Of a stretch of 64,000 bases of DNA, positions 50,061 through 60,182 are shown in pieces (positions within the stretch are counted from its first letter, which is position 1; every line of letters starts with the position of its first letter). A program made the translations under genes and the position numbers. The notes below the pieces were generated by a model. That model saw nothing but the letters and a program-made list of their open reading frames with translations, was not told the DNA's origin and searched no databases. This DNA comes from Rhabdornis inornatus (taxonomy: Eukaryota; Chordata; Aves; Passeriformes; Rhabdornithidae), in assembly GCA_013397075.1 (NCBI GenBank), contig VWZS01000175.1, positions 623,689 to 687,688 on the forward strand. The letters are read 5' to 3'.

Positions 50061-50240
50061 TTCTATTCTATTCTATTCTATTCTATTCTATTCTATTCTA
50101 TTCTATTCTATTCTATTCTATTCTATTCTATTCTATTCTATTCTATTCTATTCTATTCTATTCTATTCTATTCTATCCTATCCTATCCTATCCTATCCTA
50201 TCCTATCCTATCCCATCCCATCCCATCCCATCCCATCCCA
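50061..50240. repeat. Graded pentanucleotide array TTCTA, TCCTA, TCCCA
   Basis: Thirty-six pentamers in strict phase: 23 TTCTA (50061-50175), then 7 TCCTA (50176-50210), then 6 TCCCA (50211-50240). The changes are two successive T-to-C steps, at unit positions 2 and 4, each fixed in a continuous block. Flanking TGCCA and TTCCC look like decayed units. The minus strand of the last block is (TGGGA)n, with six G-tracts. The 226-codon frame across it is a by-product, since 5-bp repeats without stop codons stay open in all frames. Confidence 0.97.
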
Positions 50241-53049
50241 TGCCATTCCCCACAATGGGAATGTGGGGATCAGCCCCTCTGGCCCCTGCCCTGGGTCACT
50301 GGGTGCTGCTGGGTTTTGCTCTCGTGGTTCTTTTGTGTCTCTCAGGTCACAGCAGGAGGTTCTTGATGTGCCAGAAAATTCCCAACCAGGAGTCAGGCAA
50401 AGTCGTGGTTCTTGCCCACACCACCAGCCTGGATCACTCCAAATTCCATCAATCCTGGCCTTGTTTTATGTCCCAGTCTGCCAAACTCCCAACTCCTTCA
50501 GTCCATAAACCTCAGTGAGGTGGCTCTGGTGGCTGCCGAGCCCCTCTCCTGAGCTGTGTAAATAAACATTCCATTTAATTAAATCCTGGAGCCTGCTGAA
50601 GTGGCCTGCAGCAGATGAAAGGGGCTGCAGCCTGTCAGCCTGTGATGGTTTGGAAGGGCTTTCAAACATTTCTGTGCCTTTCTTTGCTTTTACTTTGCTG
50701 CCTTTATTTTCCTTGCTTGTAGCTTGTAAAGCAGTTGTGAGCTAATAGCTTTGTAAGGCACTTCTCCTGCACTTGTGCAGCTCTCAGAAGTGCTCAGCAT
50801 TTCCTAATTCAGTGGCAGCTTTTCTGCAGGCTTCAATGGGAGCAGCAGTGAGCCCAAGTGCCTCTTGAAAAACCACACTGCTTTCCCTGGAGTTCTGTTT
50901 GACTCCTCACAGAATAAAGGCAGCAGCATCACAAGTGATAATTGAAACAGTCACAATTCCAGCACATTCCTCCGTGTCTGTTTGATGCCAGTGCCACCAG
51001 ACACTCCTTTCCATGGGGCTGCACTCAGGGCAGGGGACACACAAATATTAATTTGTTGTTAAGAGTTAATTGCTAAGGAGAAATCCCTGCTCAAATCAAA
51101 CATGTCCCTGGGAAAATTCCTCTTTTCTCTCGCTGTCTGTTGGTTTTGCTCCAAGTTTAATCACTCAGGGCAGGGAATCTCCTGGCCTCTCTCCAGCCTG
51201 GCTCCTTCCCATCACAGTGACACTTGGGACCACTGGGACTTTCTTCTGAACCCAGTGCATGAGAAGCCAATCCCACCATGCTGCTCTCTGCTGACTTCCA
51301 AGGGTTCTGAAATATTTTTGTATTTATTTATTTGAAATGTAAACCCACCTGCACTGCTTTCCATAAATACAAGCCAAGGTTGCCAGGATTCCTGTGTCTG
51401 CAGCTCAGTGTTTATCCATTGGAGCTAAGATCAGGTTCTTTAGGCTTGGCACAAAGTCAGGGATAATGGCACTCAGGGATAATGGCACTCAGGGATCATG
51501 GCACTGAAAGCTTGGGGCACTCCTGGGTTTGTGTTCTGTGTTGGTCAGAACAGTGGGAACCCTCCCAGAACTGGGAAGCACCACAGGGACATGGACAGGA
51601 GCTCCAGGGGCAGAGCTGGTGGCACTCAGAGCTGGTGAAGTGGCCCTGGCCCCAGGAGGTCACCTGCGCTCACGTCTGGAGGTTGGAAAAGAAATCAGGT
51701 GTTTGTTCTGAGGAACCAGCAGGGTCCTTAAGGTGCTGCTCTTTGTGTTCCACAGTGTGGAAATGTGAGTAGAGGGAGTTTATTTTCCTCTGCCACACTT
51801 AAAGAGCTTCAGATACACAGGGAGAGCCTTGCAAGGGGCAGATGAGGCTGGAAAATTTCCAGGTGCCTCATCCCATTCCCCACTTCCATCCCCTCCCATT
51901 CCTGGGAGGTAAGAGTTCACCTTTGGGTGATACAAAGTGGGCAGGATATCTCTGATTAAACTTCTCTAAGTTTGTTTAAACACAGTGAAATGTTCAGAGG
52001 AGTTTGGGTTCTTTCTTGGAAGGTAAAACTGGGAAGGACAATGTCCAGGGGTCACAGGAGACTGGCTTTGCTGGCACAGACAGCAGCTCTGTCAGCTCAT
52101 GTCACTTATTTCCAGTTTGGCCCCTTGGATTCACACACCCCACTGCAAAAATTACTCCTCATTGACATCCCTGTGCTCAGCTTTGCATTAGTATAAAACT
52201 GCCCAAATATGTTTAATAATTCATTCCATCCTAGAAGGGTATCACAGAGGTTCTGCTCATTGCTGACAATAAATAACAATTACATTTACTGCTTTGGATA
52301 TGACACTGCAGGTGACTAAAACTCCAGGCTGACAGTGTCTTTGGAGGGCTCAGGTAGATCTGGATAAAGTTGATGCAATAACTCCTTTTTTAAAAAAGAA
52401 TTTTAGCTTGAAGGAGCAGCAGCAAGGCTGTGACAGTAAAAATCTCCACACTCTCTGCATCAGTCACATAATTAAAAGGCACTTTATCAGTAGTCAGAGC
52501 TTCTGGGCACAAGAAATGAACACTGTGAACACTGGGGATGCTCACAGGTGAGATGTTTGGGATGTGACAGCATCCCAGATTCTGCATCCCAGCCCCAAAC
52601 CTGGCTCTGCTGAGCTCTGTGTGCACTATGTGTGTGGGAGTGTGTTTGGGCAGGGATCAAATGCTCCCAAAGCTCCAAGGCAGTAATGCCAGGAAACCAA
52701 AATCACAGGGCACGATTTGCTCCGTGGTTTGCAGGGAACCACATCTCCCAAGAATTCCCACCTTGGGCATGCCCAGCCCAGGCATTCCAAACAAGAGCCA
52801 GTCTGCTGAGAAATGTGGTGATAAAAGACACTTCTGCATGATTGGTGTTTGCATTGAGAAATGGGATGTGCTTTGGACCATGCCAGTGGCCCTGGATGTG
52901 GCAGGAATCATTTGATCCTTTTACCCAGGATATTCCTCCCTGTGGAGGGAGGATTTAAACACATCTTTTTGTGAATATGGCTCCTACTGCAGGTATTTTT
53001 CACCCTGCCTTTGGCATAAATTGAGAATATTTCTGACAAGTTGTGGACT
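50241..53049. other. Non-coding stretch without recognisable gene
   Basis: Unique-looking sequence with one 16-bp triple repeat at 51.46 kb. Frames of 60-98 codons only, none with a recognisable domain. No RNA gene seen. Confidence 0.65.
51457..51504. repeat. Three-copy 16-bp tandem repeat
   Basis: TCAGGGATAATGGCAC starts at 51457 and 51473; a third copy at 51489 has one change (TCATGG for TAATGG). Confidence 0.92.
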
Positions 53050-53124
53050 CCTCATCCCTGGAAGTGTCCAAAGCCAAGCTGGAGCAACCTGAGATAGTGG
53101 AAGGTGTCCCTGCCCATGGCAGGG
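53050..53124 (+). mobile_element. CR1 LINE fragment lacking its extreme tail (about 75 bp)
   Basis: Plus-strand CR1 3' UTR. It reads CATCCCTGGAAGTGTCCAAA, GCTGGAGCAACCTGAGATAG and GGTGTCCCTGCCCATGGCAG. It stops at the CAGGG block, without the GATGATCTTTAAGG...ATTCTGTGA end, so the copy is cut at both ends. It faces the minus-strand copy starting at 53134 tail to tail, and the two form a perfect inverted repeat. Confidence 0.88.
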
Positions 53125-53222
53125 AATGAAAAAATCAGAGCATTCCAAACATTTGGGTTAAAAGGGATCTTAAAGTTCATCCTGTTCCACCCCTGCCATG
53201 GGCAGGGACACCTTCCACTATC
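53093..53222. repeat. 32-bp perfect inverted repeat formed by two CR1 copies
   Basis: The left arm 53093-53124 is the exact reverse complement of the right arm 53191-53222, with a 66-nt spacer. Both arms are the CR1 block around GGTGTCCCTGCCCATGGCAG. The right arm runs directly into the octamer array. A cruciform or hairpin is possible. Confidence 0.93.
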
Positions 53223-53477
53223 CCACTATCCCACTATCCCACTATCCCACTATCCCACTATCCCACTATCCCACTATCCCACTATCCCACTATCCCACTA
53301 TCCCACTTCCACCATCCCAGGGTGCTCCATCCTGGCCTTGGATGCTCCCAGGGATCCAGGGGCAGCCACAGCTTCTCTGGGAAAACCATGCCAGGGCCTC
53401 ACCACCCTCACAGGTAACAATTCCTCCCTAATTTTCAATCTAAACCTGCTCTCTTTCAGTTTAAGTCTCTTCCCTTA
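53134..53477 (-). mobile_element. CR1 LINE fragment with internal octamer expansion (about 345 bp)
   Basis: Minus-strand CR1 3' end. Landmarks are CATTTGGGTTAAAAGGGATC near 53149, CTGCCATGGGCAGGGACACC near 53193, then the octamer array, CCATCCCAGGGTGCTCCATC, CTGGCCTTGGATGCTCCCAG, CAGCCACAGCTTCTCTGGGA near 53364, CAGGGCCTCACCACCCTCAC near 53391, and ATCTAAACCTGCTCTCTTTC near 53438. Outside the array it resembles the other copies. The array sits where normal CR1 has a single CACTATCCCAGG. Confidence 0.92.
53217..53304. repeat. (ACTATCCC)11 octanucleotide microsatellite
   Basis: Eleven perfect 8-bp units fill 88 bp, inside a CR1 copy. The unit is already present once in the CR1 3' UTR, as the start of ACTATCCCAGGCTGCTCC, so the array clearly grew from it. 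The minus strand is (GGGATAGT)n: eleven GGG tracts with 5-nt loops, fitting the usual G-quadruplex rule. Confidence 0.97.
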
Positions 53478-54589
53478 TGCGCCTCCTGAGTCTTTAATGG
53501 CTAATTTTTTAAAGATTACTGTAATGCTCCAATCTGCTATCCCTGGCCTTGTATAAACACTATGGATAACAGCAGCACACAAACCCCCTGTCAGAGTTAA
53601 TTAATTTGGGAATTTGGGTGAGAAAATACACAACTTGGCAGTTCTGTGCTTCAGAAGGATTAAAGACATGCACAAACCTGAAACAGCATCCAAGATCATT
53701 AACTGATGCTGGATTTTCTAAGTATCTCAGTAAAATCTGGATTAGGTTCAAATATTCCTTGAACATCCATATGTTAAACAGTGGAAAGATTTTAGTCTTT
53801 TAATGCCACAGGGGAAGGAGTTTGGTTACTTCAGCACTTTAATTTAAATTAAACAGGTGTTAGATGGTGATATTTGACCAGAATCCTGAACATGATAAGA
53901 ATAAAAAGTGCATATTTCCAACATATTTCCCCTATCACTGATGGAGTGTTTAGACTTTGTGCAATCAGTGCTCTGTATCTCTCAGGCAGGAATCCTCCCA
54001 GAATTCCTCCCTCAAGAGATCAGAATTGCACTTGGGAAAGGTCTCTCTCCATCTTTCATCCATCAGGATTTTCTGTTTTGATAAAATGGGGTCTTGCACA
54101 CCATGGTGAGTGGGGCAAAGCAGAGGCTGGAGCTGCTGGCAGCGTGGGGAAAAGACCTGGGAATGAACTTTAGGAAACTGGAAAAGCCAAACAGCACAAA
54201 AATCTGGCTTGACCTCAAGGAGTGGTTTGGGAACCCGTTACAGATGAGTGGAGAAAAGCTGGAGGAGCAGGCTGGAAATATTCCCTACAAAATGAGGGAG
54301 AATTCTCCAGGTCATTCCACCATCTCAATTTCCTGGTGTCATGTTTGCTCCAGAACCTTCAGGGAGAAGTTGTGTTTTCCTTGCCCTATAAACAGTCCCT
54401 ACAAAATCTTCCTGGATGCTTCCAGAGCTGAGGGATGGGAATGAAGCAGCAGTGAAACAGAGCCCTGAAATTGTGGGAGCATTTGAGCTCAGCACCATCC
54501 CTAGGCCTGGCTTATTTTGGCAGCCACTCACTCTGATCACCTGCTGAGCTTGAGATTGCTGCTCTCCTTTGGCCTGGAGAACAAGGACT
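53478..54589. other. Non-coding stretch without recognisable gene
   Basis: Unique-looking sequence between the CR1 copy and the large minisatellite. A 116-codon frame (54094-54444) shows no recognised domain. Confidence 0.6.
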
Positions 54590-55562
54590 GGGAGCAGCAA
54601 ATCCCTGGCACTGCTGTGGGCTTGGAGCTCCTAGGAGAGAGAACAGGGGATCTCTGGAATTTCCTAAACCCTGGCACTGCCGTGGGCTTGGAGCTCCTGG
54701 GAGAGAGAACAGGGGATCCCTAGAAGTTCCTAAAGCCTGGCACTGCTCTGGGATTTGAGCTCTTGGGGAAGGAACAAGAATTCCCTGGAAGTTCCTAAAC
54801 CCTGATACTGTTGGGCTTTGCTCCTGGTAAAGAGAATAGGGGATCTCTGGAAGTTCCTAGACCCTGGCACTGTTGGGCTTTGCTGCTTAGGAGGGAACAG
54901 GGGATCCCTGGAATTTCTTAAACCCATGCACTGCTCTGGGCTTTGCTCCTTGGGGAGAGAACAGGGGATCCCTAGAAGTTCCTAAGCCCTGGCACTGCTG
55001 TGGGCTTTAAGCTCCTGGTAGAGAGAATAGGGGATCTCTGGAAGTTCCTAAACCCTGGCACTGCTCTGGGTTTTGCTCCTGGGGGAAGGAACAGGGGGTC
55101 CCTTGGAAGTTCCTAAACCCTGGCACTGCCGTGGGCTTGGAGCTCCTGGGAGAGAGAACAGGGGATCCCTAGAAGTTCCTAAAGCCTGGCACTGCTCTGG
55201 GATTTGAGCTCTTGGGGAACGAACAAGAATTCCCTGGAAGTTCCTAAACCGTGATACTGTTGGGCTTTGCTCCTGGGGAAGGAACAGAGGTCACCTGGAA
55301 TCTCCTAAACCCTGGCACTGCTCTGGGCTTTGCACTCCTTGGGGAGAGAACAGGGAGTCCCCTGGAAATTCCTAAACCCTGGCACTGTTGGGCTTTGCTG
55401 CTGGGGAAGGAACAGAGGTCACCTGGAATCTCCTAAACCCTGGCACTGCTCTGGGCTTTGCACTCCTTGGGGAGAGAACAGGGAGTCCCCTGGAAATTCC
55501 TAAACCCTGGCACTGTTGGGCTTTGCTCCTGGGGAAGGAACAGGGGGACCCCTGGAAGTTCA
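54590..55562. repeat. Large minisatellite, about 15 units of 60-68 bp, with higher-order structure
   Basis: The unit contains CTGGCACTGCTCTGGGCTTT, GCTCCTGGGGAAGGAACAGG and GGATCCCTGGAAGTTCCTAA. The GGCACTG or GATACTG marker lies at about 54607, 54673, 54739, 54804, 54866, 54927, 54991, 55057, 55122, 55188, 55253, 55314, 55381, 55442 and 55509 (GCACTG at 54927). Spacing alternates between about 61 and 67 bp because some units carry an extra GAGCTCCTG or CACTCCTT block. Two higher levels exist. Units 2-4 recur as units 9-11 at an offset of exactly 449 bp, and units 12-13 recur as 14-15 with a 128-bp period. The frames across it are artefacts. Confidence 0.95.
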
Positions 55563-55699
55563 TCTGGATGTGCTGCCGTGCTCAGCGTGTTTATTTGGAT
55601 TGCCTTGCCTTCCAGAGGGAGCCTATATCCATTTCCAGCCTAACGAGTTCCTTAAAGCATGGCAGTTGCCACGGCTTTGAAACCTAATCCCTGTGGCTC

Positions 55700-56060
55700 T
55701 GCAGTAGCACTACACCAAATGCTGAGCTTCTTGTTTGTTGAGCTAATAAAAAAATCATCAGTGGTTTATCCTTCCGTGAGGCTTCCGCGGCTGCTAAAGC
55801 AGTTAGGGCTGAACAAGCCGACTGTGCCCCGCTCCTGTTGATTTTCCATTGTACAGGCTATTAACTTTTAGAGACTGTGGGCTGGGTTTTTGTGGCAAAG
55901 CCATTACGGGGTCACGAAGCCCACAGACGTTTGTGCTGCTGGGTGCAATTAAGGTGATGCCTTAATTGTGTTTTTTAGAAGTGGCTCTTTTGCACCGACA
56001 AAAGCAGCCCTGGCTGAGCTTTGGGAAGTGCACAAGGATTGCTGCATAATGTAAGGATTC
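55700..56060. promoter_or_regulatory. Candidate conserved non-coding segment next to the minisatellite
   Basis: CpG is retained at about ten sites (for example CTTCCGCGGCTG, AAGCCGACTGTG, TTACGGGGTCACGAAG, GCACCGACAA) in sequence without simple repeats. An inverted CAATTAAGG pair lies at 55946-55968. This texture is common in vertebrate developmental enhancers; the identification is inference and the limits are rough. Confidence 0.35.
55946..55968. promoter_or_regulatory. Inverted repeat CAATTAAGG-TGATG-CCTTAATTG
   Basis: Perfect 9-bp arms with a 5-nt spacer. Each arm carries a CAATTAA core of the kind bound by NKX/LHX-type homeodomain proteins and, in inverted orientation, could hold a dimer. 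The binding factor is unknown. Confidence 0.45.
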
Positions 56061-56819
56061 AGGAGATTGATTTTGTCAAACTTTTGGATTTGATGGCTGC
56101 TATTAGGCTGCCAGCATGGGGCTCACAGTGCTGAGCTCTGCATGCCCAGGATGGGATGGGATTCTCTGGAATATCCTTGGAAATCATGGAGAGTGCAGTG
56201 CAAGACCATGCTTCAGCCACTGATGAAACTTAAGATCCCCCCAAAAGCAGCAGTGAAAAGAAATTTTATTAAGTGTAGAGTGTTAGTGAATACTTGAATC
56301 CAGAAGATCCTGCTGAATCTTGGATTTAGGAAATTTTCATACAGTAAATAAGTTGTAACTGTGGCTAAATCAATTAACCCCTTCCATCAATGACAGGATT
56401 AAAAAGAAACCTCTGAAGCATTGATGTAAACCTTTTGTGCAGACTAATGACTGCAGAATTGCTTTTGTTGGCTGCCTGGATGAGAAGTGCCAGGAGGGCA
56501 GGACAAGTGGCAGGACAAGGACAGCCTGTGCTGTGATTGAAACCTAACCCAGAGCCATGAGAAGGGAGTTCAATCTTCACCTCCCAGAGCCCCTGCCCTC
56601 TCTGGAGGCTGCTAATAAACACAAATTAGCTGGAGGGCCTTGGTTTGGTGTTGGTCTCTGTCACTGCTTCATCTGAGCTGGGCTCAGCTCTCCACACACA
56701 GAAATGGAGCAGCTCTTAAAAGTGGCATCTGCTCGATTTGAAATCAAATTTAAGAAAACAACCTTTTAGCAGAAGAAATTAAGTTTTAATTCCACCTTCC
56801 AAGCCTGTCTGAGATCAGG
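56061..56819. other. Non-coding stretch, nothing recognised
   Basis: Unique-looking sequence without repeats or credible frames. Confidence 0.6.
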
Positions 56820-57480
56820 CCTGTGTGGATTTTAGGGTGTAAGTTCCTCCTGAACAATCAATGTAGCTCAGTCCCAGCCTGGCCAAAGCATCCAGCTCTG
56901 GCATCAGTTAAATATTTACATTCCCCCCCTTTTTTATATAAATTGTGCTCTATTAGCATAGGTTTCACAGTGTGGCCTTGTGTTTCAGCCTCTGGCTGCA
57001 GTTGGCAGTTTGTGCATTAATCACCATCGAGCCATGTAAAATCCGAGGCATGAGGCTGCAGCCATCAAACAGGCAGCATTTACTGCTCCATCATGGGCAG
57101 CCAATAAGTCATGGGGCAATGTCTGCCCCTGTACCACGAGGATCTGCAAGAAAAGGGAGCGTGTTTGCACTGGGGAGACTTCTGTGTGTTTAAGGAGTAA
57201 TTGTTTCAGGCCCTCCCATTAATTCATCAGCTGACACGGGCCCCGATTTTCGTCGCCGCAACAAAAATAATTATCGGGCTCGAAAAAATAGCGGTGGGTT
57301 TGCACATGGCAACCTTCTGCTGGAGTTTCCTTCACAGGTTATAAGGGTTTAATTGTGGCTTGCTGGTCTCCTCATCCTCTGCAGTCAGCTGTGGCCCCCG
57401 AGCGCTGAGGTGCGAGGAGTTACGGCGTGCCGCGATTTATGGGGGATGTAAATGATTTCTTGTTTGCCCTCCCTGGGCTT
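56820..57480. promoter_or_regulatory. Candidate conserved non-coding segment with two CpG pockets
   Basis: The strongest regulatory-like stretch here. At 57236-57294 about eight CpG occur within some 60 bp, around AACAAAAATAATTATCGGGC. A second pocket at 57399-57435 has about seven CpG within 40 bp (CCCGAGCGCTGAGGTGCGAG, then ACGGCGTGCCGCGATTTATG). Between them lie TTGCACATGGC, TTATAAGGGTTTAATTGTGG and CAGCTG. Upstream are TGCATTAATCACCATCGAG, CAATAAGTCATGGGGC and GGAGTAATTG. Both pockets are too small for a CpG-island promoter. They look like constrained enhancer sequence, but conservation is unproven. Confidence 0.4.
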
Positions 57481-58735
57481 GGCTGCCTTTGCCTTCTTTC
57501 GAGCCTTTGTGGGTGGATTTAGTGCAGTGGCACTGATGGAAGCCAGGGACAGGCCAGCAGGTGCAGCTCAAAGCCCTGTCCAGCCACTTCATCCTCCATC
57601 TCCGAACACGTCTGTGCCGAGCTCGTTCTGCTTGGGGAGGGAAATAAACGGGAACCTGTGTCAGCTTGCTTGTGCATGGCACTGGTGCCTTCAGGAAAGC
57701 AAATTCCATCAGTAAATGTGGGCTGTGGATCGCTTGGAGTCACAGGGTTGTGTAGGCTTTGCAAGGGAGGCTCTGGAGGGATCTCAGCAATTCTCAGACT
57801 CCAAAACTTTTGGGAGGGAAAGATTTATCTCGGACAACCCAGGTGTTGCTGTGCCACAGTGTTGCCTCCCAATGCTCCTTCCGTCCCTTCCTGGACTCTT
57901 CCTCACCATTCCTGAAGAATCTTCACTTAAGGGTGCCCCAGGACATCCTTCTCCCTTCCCTCGTGATATTTCCATGGGTTTTTGTGATGCTTCTGTTTCC
58001 CATCACATCCACTTGTGGACCAGCCCCATCCAGTCATTCCTTCCTGCTTTTGTCAGCTTTTTTCTTCCTTTTTTTTTCAGTCGTTCAGTTTTCTTTGGGT
58101 GCTTCCCATTTCCACATTCTCTTCTCTCTTTCTGCCAGTCTGAGATGCCCAGAAGAGCTCAGGGCGTGGAAAAAAAAATCCAGGTAGGTTTGGAGAGATG
58201 GGAGATTTGCATTTATTATGCGAATTCCCAACCTTTGTTTTTCTGACTAGCAGCTCTGCTGTGCCCTCTTCCAGTGTTACAGCTATCAAGGATCCACCAG
58301 ACTCTGGATCCAGATCCATTAAAAACTCTTTTATAGGCAGGAAAACACCGTGTTCCTCCAATATCTTCCTTCCACACCTCTGTATTTCAGACTGAGCAGA
58401 GCACAAATAATAATTCCTACAAAAACTCGGAGATCCGGTGAGTTTGTGCAGTGCAGGATCATTCCCGAGCAGTGCCATCCCAGGAATGTGGTGCTCCAGG
58501 TCTGCTTGAAGTGCCTTGAAGAGCCATCGTGGCCACATTTCTCCAGCTCAGAAGCACAAAGGCTCGACTGTGAGCTGTGAAATGCTGGCCCTCGGCCAAG
58601 TGGCCATTTCTTTTCTTCATTCCCTGTCATTAAAGCTGTGGCTTGCTCCAGGGCTCAGTGTTTTGCTCTTCTTAAGTGGAACTGTTAACGACCCAATTTG
58701 GAGTAATGTGGAGTGCACCCAGATTCCACAGTGAC
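57481..58735. other. Non-coding stretch without recognised gene
   Basis: Overlapping frames up to 176 codons occur on both strands (plus 57716-58246 and 57759-58187, minus 58077-58538). They have no recognised domain, and opposing open frames of this kind argue for chance. A CTTTTTTTTCAG pyrimidine tract at about 58068 resembles a splice acceptor but has no credible exon after it. Confidence 0.55.
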
Positions 58736-59080
58736 TTCTAAATCCATCTAACATTAATGATAATCTGTAATTAATAGCTGCAATCAAAAGGAATTGTAGG
58801 GTGGTAATTAGAAATTTAGGATTAAGGTATTAGCATATAAAATGAGCCTCTTAAAAACCTCTTCTTCCGAGAGATGGCTCCGATCCTGCGGAAGAAAACA
58901 ATTTTTAGCTGATATGACCTTAGCCAAAGATCATGTTACTAAAAATACTGACTTGAGGAAGGCAGCAGGCTGCTGCCAAAACATCTAAAGGTATTTTAAG
59001 AGTTTGCAGATACTCAGACGTAGCAGTCACATCATTTTCTGATGACTTTGAGATTCAAGAACAAATCCGAAGAATTATGT
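58736..59080. promoter_or_regulatory. Candidate conserved non-coding segment, TAAT-rich
   Basis: A dense series of homeodomain-type cores: AACATTAATGATAATCTGTA, ATTAATAGC, GGTAATTAG, ATTAAGGTATTAGC. It is followed by CpG-bearing TTCCGAGAGATGG, GCTCCGATCCTGCGGAAG and CAGACGTAGC. There is no simple repeat. I infer an enhancer-like element; no alignment was available. Confidence 0.35.
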
Positions 59081-59825
59081 TTTTGAGAAGGAGTTTTAAT
59101 CTCCCCAGTAGCCTTTTGGGGTGGGTTTTATTGGAATCCCCAGTGGCTGCCTCTCTCTGGGCCAAAACCTGGTGTATCCTCATGGGAGAGAGCAGGTCTG
59201 CAGGAAAAGGGAAGGCAGAGGGGTCAGGTGCATGAAGCACTTTTGGCTCCCTGTGCTGAAACCATAAATAGGTCACTGGGATTCTTCCTGGGTGCATCCT
59301 GAATGGGTTAATCTTTGCCTTTATCTCCAGCCCTGGAGAGCTGGAAGATTTTGAGGCTCCCAGGCAGAGAGGTCCTGCTGATGAAAGTGCCAGTAGCAGT
59401 GGTGAGGTGCTCTGATAGATGGAAAGGATGGGATATAAATGAAGTTCCTAACAATTTCCAGTCCTGCACTAAATGAAATCATCCCACTGCCCATCTCCCT
59501 TTTGAAGCTGGAAATTAATGTCTCGTGTATTTGAAATCCACAGAGTCTGAATTGTTCACTGGTGTTGAAAATTTCCCTATCTAATGCCAATTATTAACCT
59601 GCCCAGGGCTATCAATAATGATAACACTGCAGATAAAGAACAGGTAAATGTGCAGGAGTTTTACATTTTTTAAGAGCTGGAATAAAATTAACCATTTGAT
59701 GGTTATTAGCACCCCACAACTTCATCTCTGCCTGGATAGCTCCAGAGGGTCTTTTGCCAGCAGAAAATGCATTTTGGACATGGTGGTGATAGTTTGGAAC
59801 TCTGGAGGAATCATTTAAATTCTGT
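59081..59825. other. Non-coding stretch, nothing recognised
   Basis: Unique-looking sequence with short frames only. Confidence 0.6.
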
Positions 59826-60182
59826 GAGGAATGGCTGAGGGAGCTGGGAAGGAGAAAAGGAGGCTCAGGGGGCTCTGTGTGGCTCTGCACAACTCCCTGA
59901 CAGGAGGGGACAGCCAGGGAACAGGGACAGGATGGGAAACAGCCTCAAGCTGTGCCAGGGGAGGTTCAGGTTGGATATTGGAAATCATTTCTCCATGGAA
60001 AGGGTGGTCAGGACTGGAAGGGCTGCCCAAGGAGGTTTGGAGTGCCCGTCCCTGGAGGTGTCCAAGGAATTCCTGCATGTGGCACTCAGTGCTCTGGGCT
60101 GGGGACAAGGTGGGCATTGGGCACTCAGATGTTCCTCCAAGGCTTTTCCAACCTCTGTGATTCTGGGATTCTCTGATTCTGT
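59826..60182 (+). mobile_element. CR1 LINE fragment, second 3'-end type (about 355 bp)
   Basis: A plus-strand CR1 3' end. Landmarks are GAGGAATGGCTGAGGGAGCT near 59826, CTCTGCACAACTCCCTGACA near 59882, CAAGCTGTGCCAGGGGAGGT near 59946, CATGGAAAGGGTGGTCAGGA near 59995, GGAGGTGTCCAAGGAATTCC near 60054, GGCACTCAGTGCTCTGGGCT near 60081, and the tail GGGATTCTCTGATTCTGTAG. It is the longest copy of this subfamily in the window, and a close relative of the 28.0-kb copy. It is 5' truncated and inactive. Confidence 0.93.

Noticed and set aside
49828..50508. A 226-codon plus-strand open frame and two related frames
   Set aside because: Most of it is the pentamer array read as Phe-Tyr-Ser-Ile-Leu repeats. 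Pentamers without a stop stay open in every frame, and the flanks show no domain.
58077..58538. A 153-codon minus-strand frame of mixed composition
   Set aside because: Overlapping open frames of similar length on the plus strand and no recognised domain; probably chance, although transcription data could change this.
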